Counted from the first letter of the stretch, positions 1-8,750 are shown. The stretch: DNA of 64,000 nt from Pseudomonadota bacterium (GCA_021777555.1 JAJYDK010000001.1:62001-126000), one strand, 5' to 3'. The notes: generated by a model from the letters alone, not told the origin. Made by a program: numbers and translations.

Positions 1-72
1 CGTGCCCATCGCCAGGGTGGCCGCGAGGACCACGGATGTCTTCCGGCGGGAAGCGCCAGTTTTCATGCTCAT
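1..72 (-). CDS. N-terminus of an exported protein (cut by window edge)
   Basis: Only the first 24 codons are present, reading leftwards off the window. The N-terminus begins MSMKTGASRRKTSVV and continues as a hydrophobic run (VVLAATLAMG), a typical Sec signal peptide with a basic n-region. The ATG at 72 has AAAGG seven bases upstream; a second in-frame ATG lies at 66. The family cannot be told from this much sequence. A Pho box and a well-spaced -10 sit about 65-100 bases upstream, so the product is probably phosphate-starvation induced, for example a phosphatase, a phosphate-binding protein or an outer-membrane receptor; this is inference from the promoter only. Confidence 0.7.
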   Translation of the reverse strand, partial: MSMKTGASRRKTSVVLAATLAMGT

Positions 73-137
73 GTCGTTACCTTTATGGGAGAAGGGACAG
101 TGCGTTATTGGAAGTCGGGTGCCTCTACAGGGCGCGT

Positions 138-171
138 AATGTACGCGGCCATTGTGACAATTTGGTGACAG
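138..171 (-). promoter_or_regulatory. Pho box and -10 for the left-edge gene
   Basis: Read on the minus strand, 171-154 is CTGTCACCAAATTGTCAC: two 7-base PhoB half-sites (CTGTCAC, TTGTCAC) separated by 4 bases, as in the known Pho box. Exactly 10 bases further downstream lies TACATT (143-138) as a -10 element, the geometry of PhoB-activated promoters that lack a -35. The same 10-base spacing occurs at the phoB and porin promoters in this window. Confidence 0.75.
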
Positions 172-362
172 GGCGGATTTTCGTACAAAATCGATTGAAA
201 ACAAATGGTTGCATTCCACGTGAGGCGCGTGGCGGGGCGCTCCCGCGCGCCGACCCGGCCCGATCGTGCGCCGTGCGCTCGGCCCTTCAGGGGCGCAGGC
301 CGGGTGCGCGAGCGCAGCGCGCTCCCTGAGGGGAGACATCCCCGGGGCTCATCGGCTAAGGT

Positions 363-381
363 GCGCCCCCATAGGGGGCGC
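363..381 (+). other. GC hairpin in the leader of the OPT transporter
   Basis: GCGCCCCC, loop ATA, GGGGGCGC forms a perfect 8-bp stem ending 34 bases before the ATG at 416. No T-run follows, so it is not an ordinary terminator; it may be a leader structure. Apart from this and the Pho promoter on the other strand, nothing recognisable was seen in 73-415. Confidence 0.4.
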
Positions 382-415
382 GCTCGTACTGCGCTCGACA
401 CCGAAAGATCGACAC

Positions 416-2440
416 ATGAATGACACCGCACGCACGACCGGGCGGGACGCCGCGCTCGGGGAATTCACCTTCCGCGGCATGGTGATCGGGGTGCTCATCA
501 CCCTGGTGTTCACCGCCGCCAACGTCTACTTCGGGCTCAAGGCAGGGCTCACCTTCTCGACTTCGATTCCCGCGGCCGTCATCTCGATGGCCATCCTGCG
601 CGCCCTCGGCGGGGCCACCATGCAGGAGAACAATATCGTGCAGACCGTGGCCTCCGCGGCCGGCACCCTCTCGAGCATCATCTTCGTGCTGCCGGGACTG
701 GTCATCGTCGGCTGGTGGACGGGCTTCCCGTTCTGGATGTCCTTCGCCATCTGTGCGACCGGGGGCATCCTCGGGGTCATGTACACGATCCCGCTGCGGC
801 GCGCGCTGGTGACCGACTCGGACCTGCCTTACCCGGAAGGCGTCGCCTGCGCCGAGGTGCTCAAGGTGGGGGCCGGCGAGGCCCACGACGCCGACATCGA
901 GGCCGTCGAGAGCGGTGGCGCGGGGTTGAAGGCGGTGCTCGTGGGAAGCATCGTGTCCGCGGCGTTCTACGTCGTGGTGCAGACGCAGATCTTCACCAGC
1001 GATGTCGTGAGGTATTTCCGCATCGGCCGCTCGGGCGCCGCCAGCGGGTTCGATTTCGCCCTCTCGTTCGCGCTGTTCGCCATCGGCCACCTGGTCGGCC
1101 CGGCGGTGGGCCTCGCCATGCTGGTCGGCGCGCTGATCGGCTGGGGGTGGGGCGTGCCGCATTTCCTGCTGTTGCATCCGGCGGCGGGCGCCGCAGCCAC
1201 CGTGGCGCAGGGGGCCTGGAGCCACTACGTGCGGTTCGTCGGGGCGGGCACCATCGGTGTGTCGGCGATCTGGACGCTCGCCACGCTGGTGAAGCCCGTG
1301 ATCAAGGGCATCGCGGGCGCCATGGCGTCTTCGCGGGCGCGCAAGGCGGGCAAGGGGCACACCCTGGCGCGCACCGAGCACGACATCCCGATCGGCACGG
1401 TGGGCCTGGTGTCGCTCGCATGTTTCGTGCCCATGGGCTGGCTGCTGTGGCATTTCAGCGTCATCAGCGGCCTGGGACGCTTCGGGGTGCCGCTCGCCGT
1501 GGGCGGAGTCATCTTCGTCGCCATCATGGGCTTTCTCGTGTCCACCGTGTGCGGCTACATGGCAGGCCTCATCGGCTCATCGAACAGTCCGCTCTCGGGC
1601 ATCGGCATCCTGGTGGTGGTGATCTTCGGGCTGATGCTGGTCGCCGGCCTCGCATCGCGCCTGCCGCCCGAGGCGGGGCGCGCGCTGGTCGCCTTCGCGC
1701 TGTTCGTCACCGCGGTGGTCTTCTCGGTCGCGACCATCGCCAACAACAACCTGCAGGACCTCAAGACCGGGCAGCTGGTCGATGCCACGCCCTCGAAGCA
1801 GCAGTGGGCGCTGGTGGTGGGGGTCATCGCCGGCGCGCTCGTCATTCCGCCGGTGCTCGACCTCGTCAACCGCGCCTACGGCTTCCTCGGGGCCCCGGGC
1901 GTCAATCCGGCGCACGCGCTGCCCGCGCCCCAGGCGGGGCTCATCTCGGCGCTGGCCCAGGGCGTGATCCAACACAACATCGACTGGAGCGCGATCCTGA
2001 TGGGCGGGGCGATCGGGGCGGTCATCATCGCGGTGGATGTGATCCTCAAGCGCGCCTCCAGGATCCTCAGCCTGCCGCCGCTTGCCGTCGGACTCGGCAT
2101 CTACCTGCCCACCGCGAGCACCCTCATGATCGTCGTGGGATCGGTGGTGGGCTGGTGGTTCAACGGCCGCGCCGAGCGCTCGGCGCGCTCGGAAGCGATC
2201 AAGCAGCTCGGGGTGCTGCTCGCCTCGGGACTCATCGTCGGGGAGAGCCTGCTCGGGGTGGTGTTCTCCGCGCTCGTGGTCTTCACGGGCAAGGCCGCGC
2301 CCATCGGCCTGGTGGGACCTGGCTTCGCGGGCGCCTCCATGTGGCTCGGCGGAGCGGCCTTCGCAGCCGTGATCTATCTCCTGTACCGGTGGCTGCCGAC
2401 GCTCGTGCGTGCCGCGCCGGCCGGGCAGCCGCGCCCGTGA
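416..2440 (+). CDS. OPT family oligopeptide transporter
   Basis: A 674-residue polytopic inner-membrane protein of the OPT family (oligopeptide or metal-chelate uptake, proton driven in characterised members). Near the N-terminus it has the family hallmark NVYFGLKAGLTFSTSIPAAV, followed by many hydrophobic segments through to a basic C-terminus; the length matches bacterial OPT proteins. The open frame runs further upstream but that part is non-coding in character, and translation from ATG 416 gives MNDTARTTGRDAALGEFTFRG, the usual family start. It converges on the MFS gene, leaving 16 bases between the two stops. The substrate cannot be assigned from sequence; peptides are the default for bacterial members. 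Confidence 0.9.
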   Translation: MNDTARTTGRDAALGEFTFRGMVIGVLITLVFTAANVYFGLKAGLTFSTSIPAAVISMAILRALGGATMQENNIVQTVASAAGTLSSIIFVLPGLVIVGWWTGFPFWMSFAICATGGILGVMYTIPLRRALVTDSDLPYPEGVACAEVLKVGAGEAHDADIEAVESGGAGLKAVLVGSIVSAAFYVVVQTQIFTSDVVRYFRIGRSGAASGFDFALSFALFAIGHLVGPAVGLAMLVGALIGWGWGVPHFLLLHPAAGAAATVAQGAWSHYVRFVGAGTIGVSAIWTLATLVKPVIKGIAGAMASSRARKAGKGHTLARTEHDIPIGTVGLVSLACFVPMGWLLWHFSVISGLGRFGVPLAVGGVIFVAIMGFLVSTVCGYMAGLIGSSNSPLSGIGILVVVIFGLMLVAGLASRLPPEAGRALVAFALFVTAVVFSVATIANNNLQDLKTGQLVDATPSKQQWALVVGVIAGALVIPPVLDLVNRAYGFLGAPGVNPAHALPAPQAGLISALAQGVIQHNIDWSAILMGGAIGAVIIAVDVILKRASRILSLPPLAVGLGIYLPTASTLMIVVGSVVGWWFNGRAERSARSEAIKQLGVLLASGLIVGESLLGVVFSALVVFTGKAAPIGLVGPGFAGASMWLGGAAFAAVIYLLYRWLPTLVRAAPAGQPRP

Positions 2441-2456
2441 TCCCCCGGGCCCGATT

Positions 2457-3878
2457 TCACGGGCGGTGGCCGCTCACCTCCGCCCCGGCGTACCGGTCGA
2501 GCCGCGCATAGGCGGGCACCGCGAGCAGTCCGAAGCCGCCCATGAGGATCAGGGCGAGGCGGAAGTCAAAGGGCGAGAGCGTGGTGGCGTGGCGCAGCAG
2601 GCGGCTGAAATTGAGGGTCAGCGCCGCGGCGGCGACGCCCACCGCCATGGAGATCTGCTGCGTGAGTGAGAAGAGCACGCTCGCCGGCGAGCGCTCCTCC
2701 TGAGTCACCTCCGCAAAGGTGGTGAACAGCATCGCGGTGAACTGCATGGAGCGGCTCGCGCCGGCGATGAACAGGATGAGCGCCGTGAGACCGAGCGGCA
2801 GGCCCGGGGCGAGGATCGCGCAGGCGGCGATGCCGGCGGCGACGATCGCGCCATTCACCATCAGCACATTGCGCAGCCCGAAGCGTCGGATGATGGGGTT
2901 GGTCACGGCCTTCATCAACAGGTTGGCCAACATGTAGATGAGCAGCAGCATGCCCGCATCGAGCGGCGTATAGCCGTAGGCGACCTCGAGCATCAGCGGC
3001 AGGAGGAACGGCGTCGCGCTGATCGCCGCGCGCGAGATGCCTCCCCCGGAGACCGAGGCGATGAAGAACTCGCGCCGGCGCAGCACCGACAGCTGCACCA
3101 GGGGCGTCTTTGCCGAATCGAGGTGCCGCACCGCGGCGACGCCCGCGGCCGCGGCGCACGCGATCAGGGTGAGCGCGAGCGGCGCGTCGATCTTCTGGCC
3201 GGCGATCAGGTCGAGGCCGTACGTGAGGCAGCCGACGGCGAGCGCGAGCAGCACGAACCCCCGGCCGTCGAAGGCGGTGCGCTCCTCGGCCTTGTGGTTG
3301 GGAATGACCGACAGCACGAGTGCGACCGCGGCGATGCCGAAAGGCAGGTTGACGTAGAAAATCCAGCGCCACGAGAGCGCATCGGTGATGAAGCCGCCGA
3401 GCGCGGGGCCGATGACTGGCGCAAGCAGGCTCGGCCAGACCAGTGTCGAGAGGGTGTGCATGAGCTCGTGCTTTTCCGTGTTGCGCAGCACGATCAGGCG
3501 CCCGACCGGGGACATCATGGCCGCCGAGCCGCCCTGCACGAGGCGCGCGCCGATGAAGGCGGCGAAGCCGCTCGAGAGGCCGCAGGCCATGGAGGAGAGC
3601 GTGAACACGACGATCGCCCCGGCAAAGAGGTTGCGCGTGCCGATGCGTTCGGCGAGCCAGGCGCTCGCGGGGATGCACACGGCCGCGGCCAGGGCGTATG
3701 CGGTGATGCCCTCGCTCACGCGCGCCGCGTTCGTCGCGAAGCTGTGGGCCATCGCCGGGAGGGCCGTGACGATGATCGTCGAGTCGAGGTTCTGCATGAA
3801 GTTCGCGCACGCGACGATCAGCGCGATTTGCATGGAAGGCCGGCGGAGGGAGGCCAGAAGATCGCGAAGCTGCAGCAT
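2457..3878 (-). CDS. MFS transporter, DHA2 (EmrB/QacA-like) drug exporter
   Basis: A 473-residue major facilitator protein. The N-terminal half has NLDSTIIVTALPAMAHSF in TM1, a motif-A-like loop (LAERIGTRNLF) and the antiporter motif C region PVIGPALGGFITDALSWRWI followed by FYVNLPFG, which together are diagnostic of the DHA2 drug:H+ antiporter subfamily. It is a single gene with no adjacent membrane-fusion protein or regulator, so substrates are unknown. The start ATG at 3878 gives a short cytoplasmic N-terminus (MLQLRDLLASLRRPSM) before TM1. It could export drugs or metabolites. Confidence 0.88.
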   Translation of the reverse strand: MLQLRDLLASLRRPSMQIALIVACANFMQNLDSTIIVTALPAMAHSFATNAARVSEGITAYALAAAVCIPASAWLAERIGTRNLFAGAIVVFTLSSMACGLSSGFAAFIGARLVQGGSAAMMSPVGRLIVLRNTEKHELMHTLSTLVWPSLLAPVIGPALGGFITDALSWRWIFYVNLPFGIAAVALVLSVIPNHKAEERTAFDGRGFVLLALAVGCLTYGLDLIAGQKIDAPLALTLIACAAAAGVAAVRHLDSAKTPLVQLSVLRRREFFIASVSGGGISRAAISATPFLLPLMLEVAYGYTPLDAGMLLLIYMLANLLMKAVTNPIIRRFGLRNVLMVNGAIVAAGIAACAILAPGLPLGLTALILFIAGASRSMQFTAMLFTTFAEVTQEERSPASVLFSLTQQISMAVGVAAAALTLNFSRLLRHATTLSPFDFRLALILMGGFGLLAVPAYARLDRYAGAEVSGHRP

Positions 3879-3980
3879 CGGCAGGAGTGTACCTTGCCCC
3901 GCCCGGGGGCTGGCCCGATCTCCTCCTTCCGGAGGATCTCCCGTGCGAGCGCCCCTGAGGGGCGATCCCGGATGGCGCGC

Positions 3981-5249
3981 TCAGGCGAAGCGCCGCAGAT
4001 CGAAGGCGCCGGCCTCGAACGGCGGCTCGCGGTGCGCCACCAGCGCGGCGATGACTTCGGCGGTGGGCGCCGCCAGTGTCAGGCCCAGGTGTTGGTGTCC
4101 TGTGGCATAGAACAATTCGGCCGCGCCGGGGGCGCGCCCGATGGCGGGCAGGTAGTCGGGCAGGGTCGGGCGGGAGCCGACCCAGCCCTGTCCCGGCGCG
4201 CAGGGGTAACCGAGTCCGCGCAGCCGCACGCGCAGGCGCTCGAGCTTGCGCGGATCGGGCGGCGCCCCATGCCGCTCGAACTCGAAGTAGCTCGTGGCGC
4301 GCAGCCGTCCGTCCATGGGTGTGACGATGACACTCTGGTCGGGATAGACGACGGGCGCGCTCGCGGGCGGCGGTGCGCCCGGCAGTTCCAGGTGATAGCC
4401 GCGCTCGGCGGTCAACGGCGCCCGCACCCCGAAGCGGGCGAGGAGCGGTGCGGATTCGACGCCGGCGCACACCACCGCGGCGCCGACCGACAGGACCCGC
4501 TCTTCGGTGCGGATCCCGATGCGATCGCCCTTTGGAAACATCTCCCGCACCTCGGTCCGTGCGAACCTCGCGCCGGCCCCGATAGCGGCCTCGGCGAGCG
4601 CGTCGGCGAGACGCCGAGGGTCGATGACATGCGCGCTGTCCGGGAAATGACAGCCGGTCGCGGATGCTGCGCCGGCACGCGCGGCGAGCGACTGCAACAA
4701 GGCCTCGGGCGCGAGATCCACGCGTACGCCGAGCGCCTGTGCGCTGCGCCGGGCATGCGCCGCTCGGGCGCCGCCCCGCGGACCCAGCCATACGCAGTAG
4801 TGACCTTCGCGGCACAACAGGTCCCGCCGCCCGATCTCACGCAGATAGCCCTCGAGGACCTCGGCGGCGGGGCGTACCAGGGCGGCGAGCGCCGGGGTGT
4901 TGCGCGACTGCCGGAACGCCGCCTGCGCGAACTGCAGGATCCAGGGGGCGAGCGCCAGCCAGCGGCGCACCGGCAGGTGCACCGGCCCGCCGAGGAGAAA
5001 GAGCTCGCGCCAGAGCCTTCCCAGCAGGGCTGGGGAGGGAAGCGGCTGGCGCTGCTCGGTGGCGATGTGGCCGGCGTTTCCGAAGGAGGCGCCTGCGAGC
5101 GCGGGCTCCGATCGATCGATCAGCAGCACCCGGCGTCCTTCGCGCGCCAGCGCCCACGCCGTCGCGCAGCCGATGATGCCCGCGCCGATGACGGCGATGC
5201 GCTCCGGGCTCGCATCTCCCCCGGGTCGATGCGGGGCATTGAGGCTCAT
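3981..5249 (-). CDS. FAD-dependent D-amino acid (D-hydroxyproline) dehydrogenase, DadA-like
   Basis: A 422-residue DAO/DadA-family oxidoreductase. A Rossmann FAD-binding fingerprint lies at about residues 18-40 (AVIGAGIIGCATAWALA, with the acidic LLIDRSEP end), and the C-terminus keeps the GWVGSRPTLPDYLPAIG and YATGHQHLGLTLA motifs of DadA proteins. Divergently transcribed neighbours encode a DapA-family deaminase and a Cys/Cys proline racemase-family epimerase, so the likely substrate is cis-4-hydroxy-D-proline, oxidised to 1-pyrroline-4-hydroxy-2-carboxylate at the membrane. A palindromic operator in the 50-base divergent promoter region probably controls it. A general D-amino-acid dehydrogenase is the alternative. 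Confidence 0.85.
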   Translation of the reverse strand: MSLNAPHRPGGDASPERIAVIGAGIIGCATAWALAREGRRVLLIDRSEPALAGASFGNAGHIATEQRQPLPSPALLGRLWRELFLLGGPVHLPVRRWLALAPWILQFAQAAFRQSRNTPALAALVRPAAEVLEGYLREIGRRDLLCREGHYCVWLGPRGGARAAHARRSAQALGVRVDLAPEALLQSLAARAGAASATGCHFPDSAHVIDPRRLADALAEAAIGAGARFARTEVREMFPKGDRIGIRTEERVLSVGAAVVCAGVESAPLLARFGVRAPLTAERGYHLELPGAPPPASAPVVYPDQSVIVTPMDGRLRATSYFEFERHGAPPDPRKLERLRVRLRGLGYPCAPGQGWVGSRPTLPDYLPAIGRAPGAAELFYATGHQHLGLTLAAPTAEVIAALVAHREPPFEAGAFDLRRFA

Positions 5250-5255
5250 TCGTAT

Positions 5256-5267
5256 ATCGTATACGAT
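5256..5267. promoter_or_regulatory. Putative GntR (FadR-type) operator
   Basis: ATCGTATACGAT is a perfect 12-base palindrome centred in the 50 bases between the divergent dehydrogenase and deaminase genes. It fits the T.GT(N)AC.A core recognised by FadR-subgroup GntR regulators, and a GntR/FCD regulator is encoded at the end of the same cluster (7623-8291). The site would control both directions at once. This is inferred from sequence and position. Confidence 0.6.
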
Positions 5268-5299
5268 CCGAAGCCTCGTGTAACCCGGACGGCGCGTGC

Positions 5300-6238
5300 A
5301 TGTCCTCGACCGTGATGCCCCTCGAGTGCGGCTGGGCTGGTGTGATGCCCGCGGTGACCACCCAGTTCGACACCGCTCTGGAGGTCGACCTTGGCGCGAC
5401 GCGGGCCGTGCAGAGCGCGCTGGTGGCGGAGGGCGTGCATGGTCTGGTGGTGCTCGGCACCGTGGGGGAGAACAACTCGCTCACGCCGGCCGAGAAGCGC
5501 TCAGTGCTCGAGGCGGCGGTCGGGGTCGCCGCGGGCCGGGTGCCGGTGATCGCGGGCGTCTCGGAGCTGACGACCGCGGCGGCGGTGGCCTTTGCCCGCG
5601 ATGCGGGCGAGCTCGGCGCGAGCGGTCTGATGGTGCTGCCGGCCATGGTGTACGTGCCGAGCGCTGCGGAGCTCGAGACTCATTTCCGCTCGGTCGCCGC
5701 GGCCACGTCGCTGCCGATCATGCTGTACAACAACCCGCCAGCCTATCGCGTCGCGATCGATCTCGACTCGCTCGCGCGCCTCGCCGATGTGCCGAACATC
5801 GTGGCGGTGAAGGAGTCGGCGCCGGACTCGCGTCGTTTCACGGACGTCCTGAATGCCTGCGGCACGCGCTTCGCGCTGTTCGCCGGGCTCGACGATGTGG
5901 CGTTCGAGGGGCTCGTGCTCGGGGCGCGCGGCTGGGTATCCGGGCTCACCAATGCCTTCCCCGGGGAGTCGCTCGCGCTTCATGCGGCGATTCGCTCGGG
6001 CGACCTCGAGCGCGCACGCGCCATCTACCGCTGGTTCCTGCCGCTGCTGCACCTCGATGCCGGACATGACCTCGTGCAGGCGATCAAGCTCGCCGAGCAG
6101 CGCATGGGACGCGGCAGCGAGCGGGTGCGCCCGCCGCGCCTGCCGCTCGCCGGCGCGCGCCGAGAGGAAGTGATCCGGCTGGTGGAGCGCGCCGCCGCAA
6201 CGCGCCCGCCGCTCGGGCGTTCAGGGGAGGCCCCATGA
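5300..6238 (+). CDS. DapA/DHDPS-family lyase, probable 1-pyrroline-4-hydroxy-2-carboxylate deaminase
   Basis: A 312-residue class I aldolase-fold protein. The Schiff-base lysine is K171 (VAVKES) and the catalytic tyrosine Y143 (LYNNPP); the early GTVGENNSLTPAEK stretch is the family's keto-acid binding loop, here GTVGEN rather than the GTTGE of true DapA. Lysine synthesis genes are elsewhere in the window, and this gene overlaps the epimerase by ATGA, so it most likely deaminates the dehydrogenase product to alpha-ketoglutarate semialdehyde in hydroxyproline breakdown. Start ATG 5300 is the only sensible start near the operator. Other DapA-family lyase activities cannot be excluded. Confidence 0.85.
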   Translation: MSSTVMPLECGWAGVMPAVTTQFDTALEVDLGATRAVQSALVAEGVHGLVVLGTVGENNSLTPAEKRSVLEAAVGVAAGRVPVIAGVSELTTAAAVAFARDAGELGASGLMVLPAMVYVPSAAELETHFRSVAAATSLPIMLYNNPPAYRVAIDLDSLARLADVPNIVAVKESAPDSRRFTDVLNACGTRFALFAGLDDVAFEGLVLGARGWVSGLTNAFPGESLALHAAIRSGDLERARAIYRWFLPLLHLDAGHDLVQAIKLAEQRMGRGSERVRPPRLPLAGARREEVIRLVERAAATRPPLGRSGEAP

Positions 6239-7233
6239 GATCGGTGTTCTTCTGCATCGATGGCCATGCCGCCGGCAATCCCGTGCGTCTCGTGGCGGGT
6301 GGCGTGCCGTTTCTCACCGGGCGCACCATGAGCGAGCGCCGCGCCGACTTCCAACGCCGCTTTGACTGGATCCGCCGCGGATTGATGTTCGAGCCCCGCG
6401 GCCACGACATGATGTCGGGCGGCTTCCTCATGCCGCCGCTCGATCCGGCGCACGATGCGTCGATCCTTTTCATCGAGACGAGCGGCTGTCTGCCGATGTG
6501 CGGTCATGGCACGATCGGAATGGTGACCTTCGCGATCGAGCACGGCCTGCTGCGCCCGAGCGTGCTGGGGACGCTCACCGTCGAGGCGCCCGCCGGTCTT
6601 CTGACCATCGATTACGCCGCCGAGGGCGGCAAGGTCACGAGCGTCACCGTGCGCAACGTGCCGTCCTATCTCGCCAAGCGCTCGATCGGGATCGAGGTCC
6701 CGCAGCTCGGCCGGCTCGAGCTCGATGTCGCGTACGGGGGCAATTTCTACGCCATCATCGAGCCGCAGGCCGGCTTTGCGGGGCTCGAGGCGCTCGGCGC
6801 CCAGGCGCTGCTGCGCTTGAGTCCGCTCGTGCGCCAGCGGGTGCGCGAGGTGTACGAGCCCGTGCACCCCCTGGATCCGACCATCCGGGGCGTGAGTCAT
6901 GTCATGTGGACGGACCGTGCGCTCAATCCGGGTGCGCAGGGCCGCAACGCGGTATTCTACGGCGAGCGCGCCATCGACCGCTCTCCCTGCGGCACCGGTA
7001 CGAGCGCGCGGATGGCACAGCTCGCCGCACGCGGGGAGCTGCATCCGGGAGAGCAGTTCGTGCACGAGAGCATCATTGGCAGCCGCTTCACCGGCAGGGT
7101 GGTCGAGGCGGTGGATCTGAAGGGTACGCCGGCGATCGTCCCCTCCATCGAGGGCTCGGCCTGGGCGACGGGCTACAACACGCTGTGGATCGATCCGCAG
7201 CAGCCCTTCCCACAGGGTTTTCAGGTGATCTAG
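6235..7233 (+). CDS. Proline racemase family protein, probable 4-hydroxyproline 2-epimerase
   Basis: A 332-residue proline racemase-fold enzyme. Both catalytic cysteines are present: C89 in MCGHGTIG and C252 in SPCGTGTSARM. The Cys/Cys pair indicates a racemase or epimerase; the trans-3-hydroxyproline dehydratases of the same family have Thr at the second position. Coupled by ATGA to the DapA-like gene, it would convert trans-4-hydroxy-L-proline to cis-4-hydroxy-D-proline, the first step of the pathway completed by the two adjacent enzymes. The fourth enzyme, alpha-ketoglutarate semialdehyde dehydrogenase, is not in this window. Confidence 0.87.
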   Translation: MRSVFFCIDGHAAGNPVRLVAGGVPFLTGRTMSERRADFQRRFDWIRRGLMFEPRGHDMMSGGFLMPPLDPAHDASILFIETSGCLPMCGHGTIGMVTFAIEHGLLRPSVLGTLTVEAPAGLLTIDYAAEGGKVTSVTVRNVPSYLAKRSIGIEVPQLGRLELDVAYGGNFYAIIEPQAGFAGLEALGAQALLRLSPLVRQRVREVYEPVHPLDPTIRGVSHVMWTDRALNPGAQGRNAVFYGERAIDRSPCGTGTSARMAQLAARGELHPGEQFVHESIIGSRFTGRVVEAVDLKGTPAIVPSIEGSAWATGYNTLWIDPQQPFPQGFQVI

Positions 7234-7265
7234 GGGCGGCGGCGGCCATTATCTCGGAGGCACCC

Positions 7266-7571
7266 ATGTCCGACTCACGACGCATCCCGTGGCTTCTGGT
7301 CTTGCTCGTGCTCCTCGCGCCGCCGGTTCTGGCGGGGGAGCCGATGGCGGTCCACCCGCAGCCCGCAGGCGGGGTCTTGACTCCCGTGACCGGCCGCACG
7401 GGCCGCACCGACCTGGCGTGCAAGGTCGGCGCTCCCAAGAGAGGCCGCCCATCCCTGGGCACCCAACCCCGTCGCGCGTCCGCGGCCGGTGTCAAGGCGC
7501 CCGGGAAGGCGCCGGCCGCCGCGGCCGCATCGCCGCCGGCGGACACCGGGGGGCTGATCAATGTCTGGTAG
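7266..7571 (+). CDS. Small secreted protein, unknown
   Basis: A 101-residue protein with a clear signal peptide (basic SRR, then a Leu/Val-rich core WLLVLLVLLAPPVLA and cleavage after Ala). The mature part is low-complexity, rich in Pro, Ala, Gly and Lys/Arg with a single Cys, and has no recognisable domain. A good GGAGG lies just before ATG 7266. It sits 32 bases after the epimerase and before the GntR gene, in the same direction, so it may be cotranscribed, but its composition gives no link to hydroxyproline use. It could be a spurious frame in GC-rich DNA; the ribosome site and signal peptide argue for a real gene. Confidence 0.5.
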   Translation: MSDSRRIPWLLVLLVLLAPPVLAGEPMAVHPQPAGGVLTPVTGRTGRTDLACKVGAPKRGRPSLGTQPRRASAAGVKAPGKAPAAAAASPPADTGGLINVW

Positions 7572-7622
7572 GCGCCCGGGGTCAGGCGCTCATGAAACGG
7601 CTCGCCGGACCGATGAGGCACG

Positions 7623-8291
7623 ATGACGGGCCCGAAGACCCTGGCGCGCACGATGAGCACCCAGCTCACCGGCCTGGTGCGGGAGAAGATCGTGAACGGC
7701 GCCTACGCTCCCGGGACGGCTCTGCCGCAGGATGCGATCGCCGCCGAGTTCGGCGTGAGCAAGATTCCGGTGCGCGAGGCGCTGTTGCATCTGCACGCCG
7801 AGGGACTGGTGGATGTCTTCGCCCACCGCGGCTTTCAGGTGCGGCCGCTGAGCGCGCGCGAGGCGCAGGAGATCTTCCAGCTGCGCCTGCGGATCGAGCC
7901 GCAGGCGATCGCATCCGGCGCGCGACTCGCCGAATCGCAGGATCGAGAGGGTGCGCAGAGTGCCTGCCAGAGCCTGCATGAGGCGTTGTCGAGTGGGCGG
8001 CTGGAAGGCTCCGGTGATCTGAACCGGGATTTTCACCTCGCATTGGTGGTCCCCCGGCGCCAGCCGCTCACGCATGAGGTGCTGCAGCGCTTGTTGACCC
8101 TGTCGCAACGCTATGTCCGCCTGCACCTGGAGCCGCGCGGACGCTCCTCACGCGCCGATCGCGAGCACGAGGCCCTGTTGGCGGCGTGGATGAGGGGCGA
8201 GGCCGCATCGGCCGAAGCGCTTTCGCGGCAACACATTCAAACGACGTACGACGATCTCGCCCGGGCGTTGGGGTCGGACGTCCGGGCGTAA
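7623..8291 (+). CDS. GntR family regulator, FCD (FadR-type) domain
   Basis: A 222-residue one-component regulator. Residues about 10-75 form the winged helix (LVREKIVNGAYAPGTALPQ, then FGVSKIPVREALLHLHAEGL, then HRGFQVRPLS). The rest is an all-helical FCD ligand domain with metal-binding positions visible in NRDFHLAL, REHEALL and RQHIQTT. It closes the hydroxyproline cluster and is probably the local repressor acting at the palindrome at 5256-5267, with a pathway intermediate as effector. Regulators of this family control hydroxyproline or DHDPS-like clusters in other proteobacteria; the ligand here is inference. Confidence 0.85.
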   Translation: MTGPKTLARTMSTQLTGLVREKIVNGAYAPGTALPQDAIAAEFGVSKIPVREALLHLHAEGLVDVFAHRGFQVRPLSAREAQEIFQLRLRIEPQAIASGARLAESQDREGAQSACQSLHEALSSGRLEGSGDLNRDFHLALVVPRRQPLTHEVLQRLLTLSQRYVRLHLEPRGRSSRADREHEALLAAWMRGEAASAEALSRQHIQTTYDDLARALGSDVRA

Positions 8292-8363
8292 CGCACTCCG
8301 CGGGTTGACTCACGCATCAGCGGGGCGTTCGTCCGGCGTCTGATCGACGGGCGCGACCCGGGT

Positions 8364-8750
8364 TCAGATCCCGGAGATGACGGAGGCGAGCAGGTCCCGG
8401 ACCTGCTTCGCCATGGGTTCGAGCGCGGGGTTGCCGGTGCGCTCCATGGCGGACACCGGATCCACGGTGGCGACCTCGACCCGCTGATCCGCGGTCTCGC
8501 GCACGATCACATTGCAGGGCAGGAGGACCCCGAGCTTGTCTTCGGCCATCAGGGCCTGGTGGGCGAAGCGGGGGTTGCAGGCGCCGAGGATACGGTACTT
8601 CGGGATCTCCGCGCCGATCTTCGACCTCAGGGTGGCCTGCACGTCGATGTCGGTCAGCACCCCGAAGCCGCGCTCCTTGAGCTGTTGCGTGACCTGCGCC
8701 ACGACGTCATCGAAGGGTTTGGAAACCGACCGCGCGATGTAGTAACTCAC
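8364..8750 (-). CDS. DUF302 family protein
   Basis: A 128-residue cytoplasmic protein of the DUF302 family, function unknown; the motif YRILGACNPRFAHQAL and the following LGVLLPCNVIV are the family signature, with two conserved cysteines. I start it at GTG 8750, because GAGGAG then lies six bases upstream and the protein begins MSYYIARSVSKPF, as family members do. ATG codons at 8756 and 8783 are open but the ribosome site abuts or follows them. It is transcribed towards the GntR gene and stands behind the SDR gene, with about 100 bases between them. Confidence 0.85.
   Translation of the reverse strand: MSYYIARSVSKPFDDVVAQVTQQLKERGFGVLTDIDVQATLRSKIGAEIPKYRILGACNPRFAHQALMAEDKLGVLLPCNVIVRETADQRVEVATVDPVSAMERTGNPALEPMAKQVRDLLASVISGI

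Noticed and set aside
2566-4815. A 749-residue minus-strand frame spanning the MFS and dehydrogenase genes
   Set aside because: Other frame of two well-supported genes on the same strand; repetitive Arg/Ala/Pro content.
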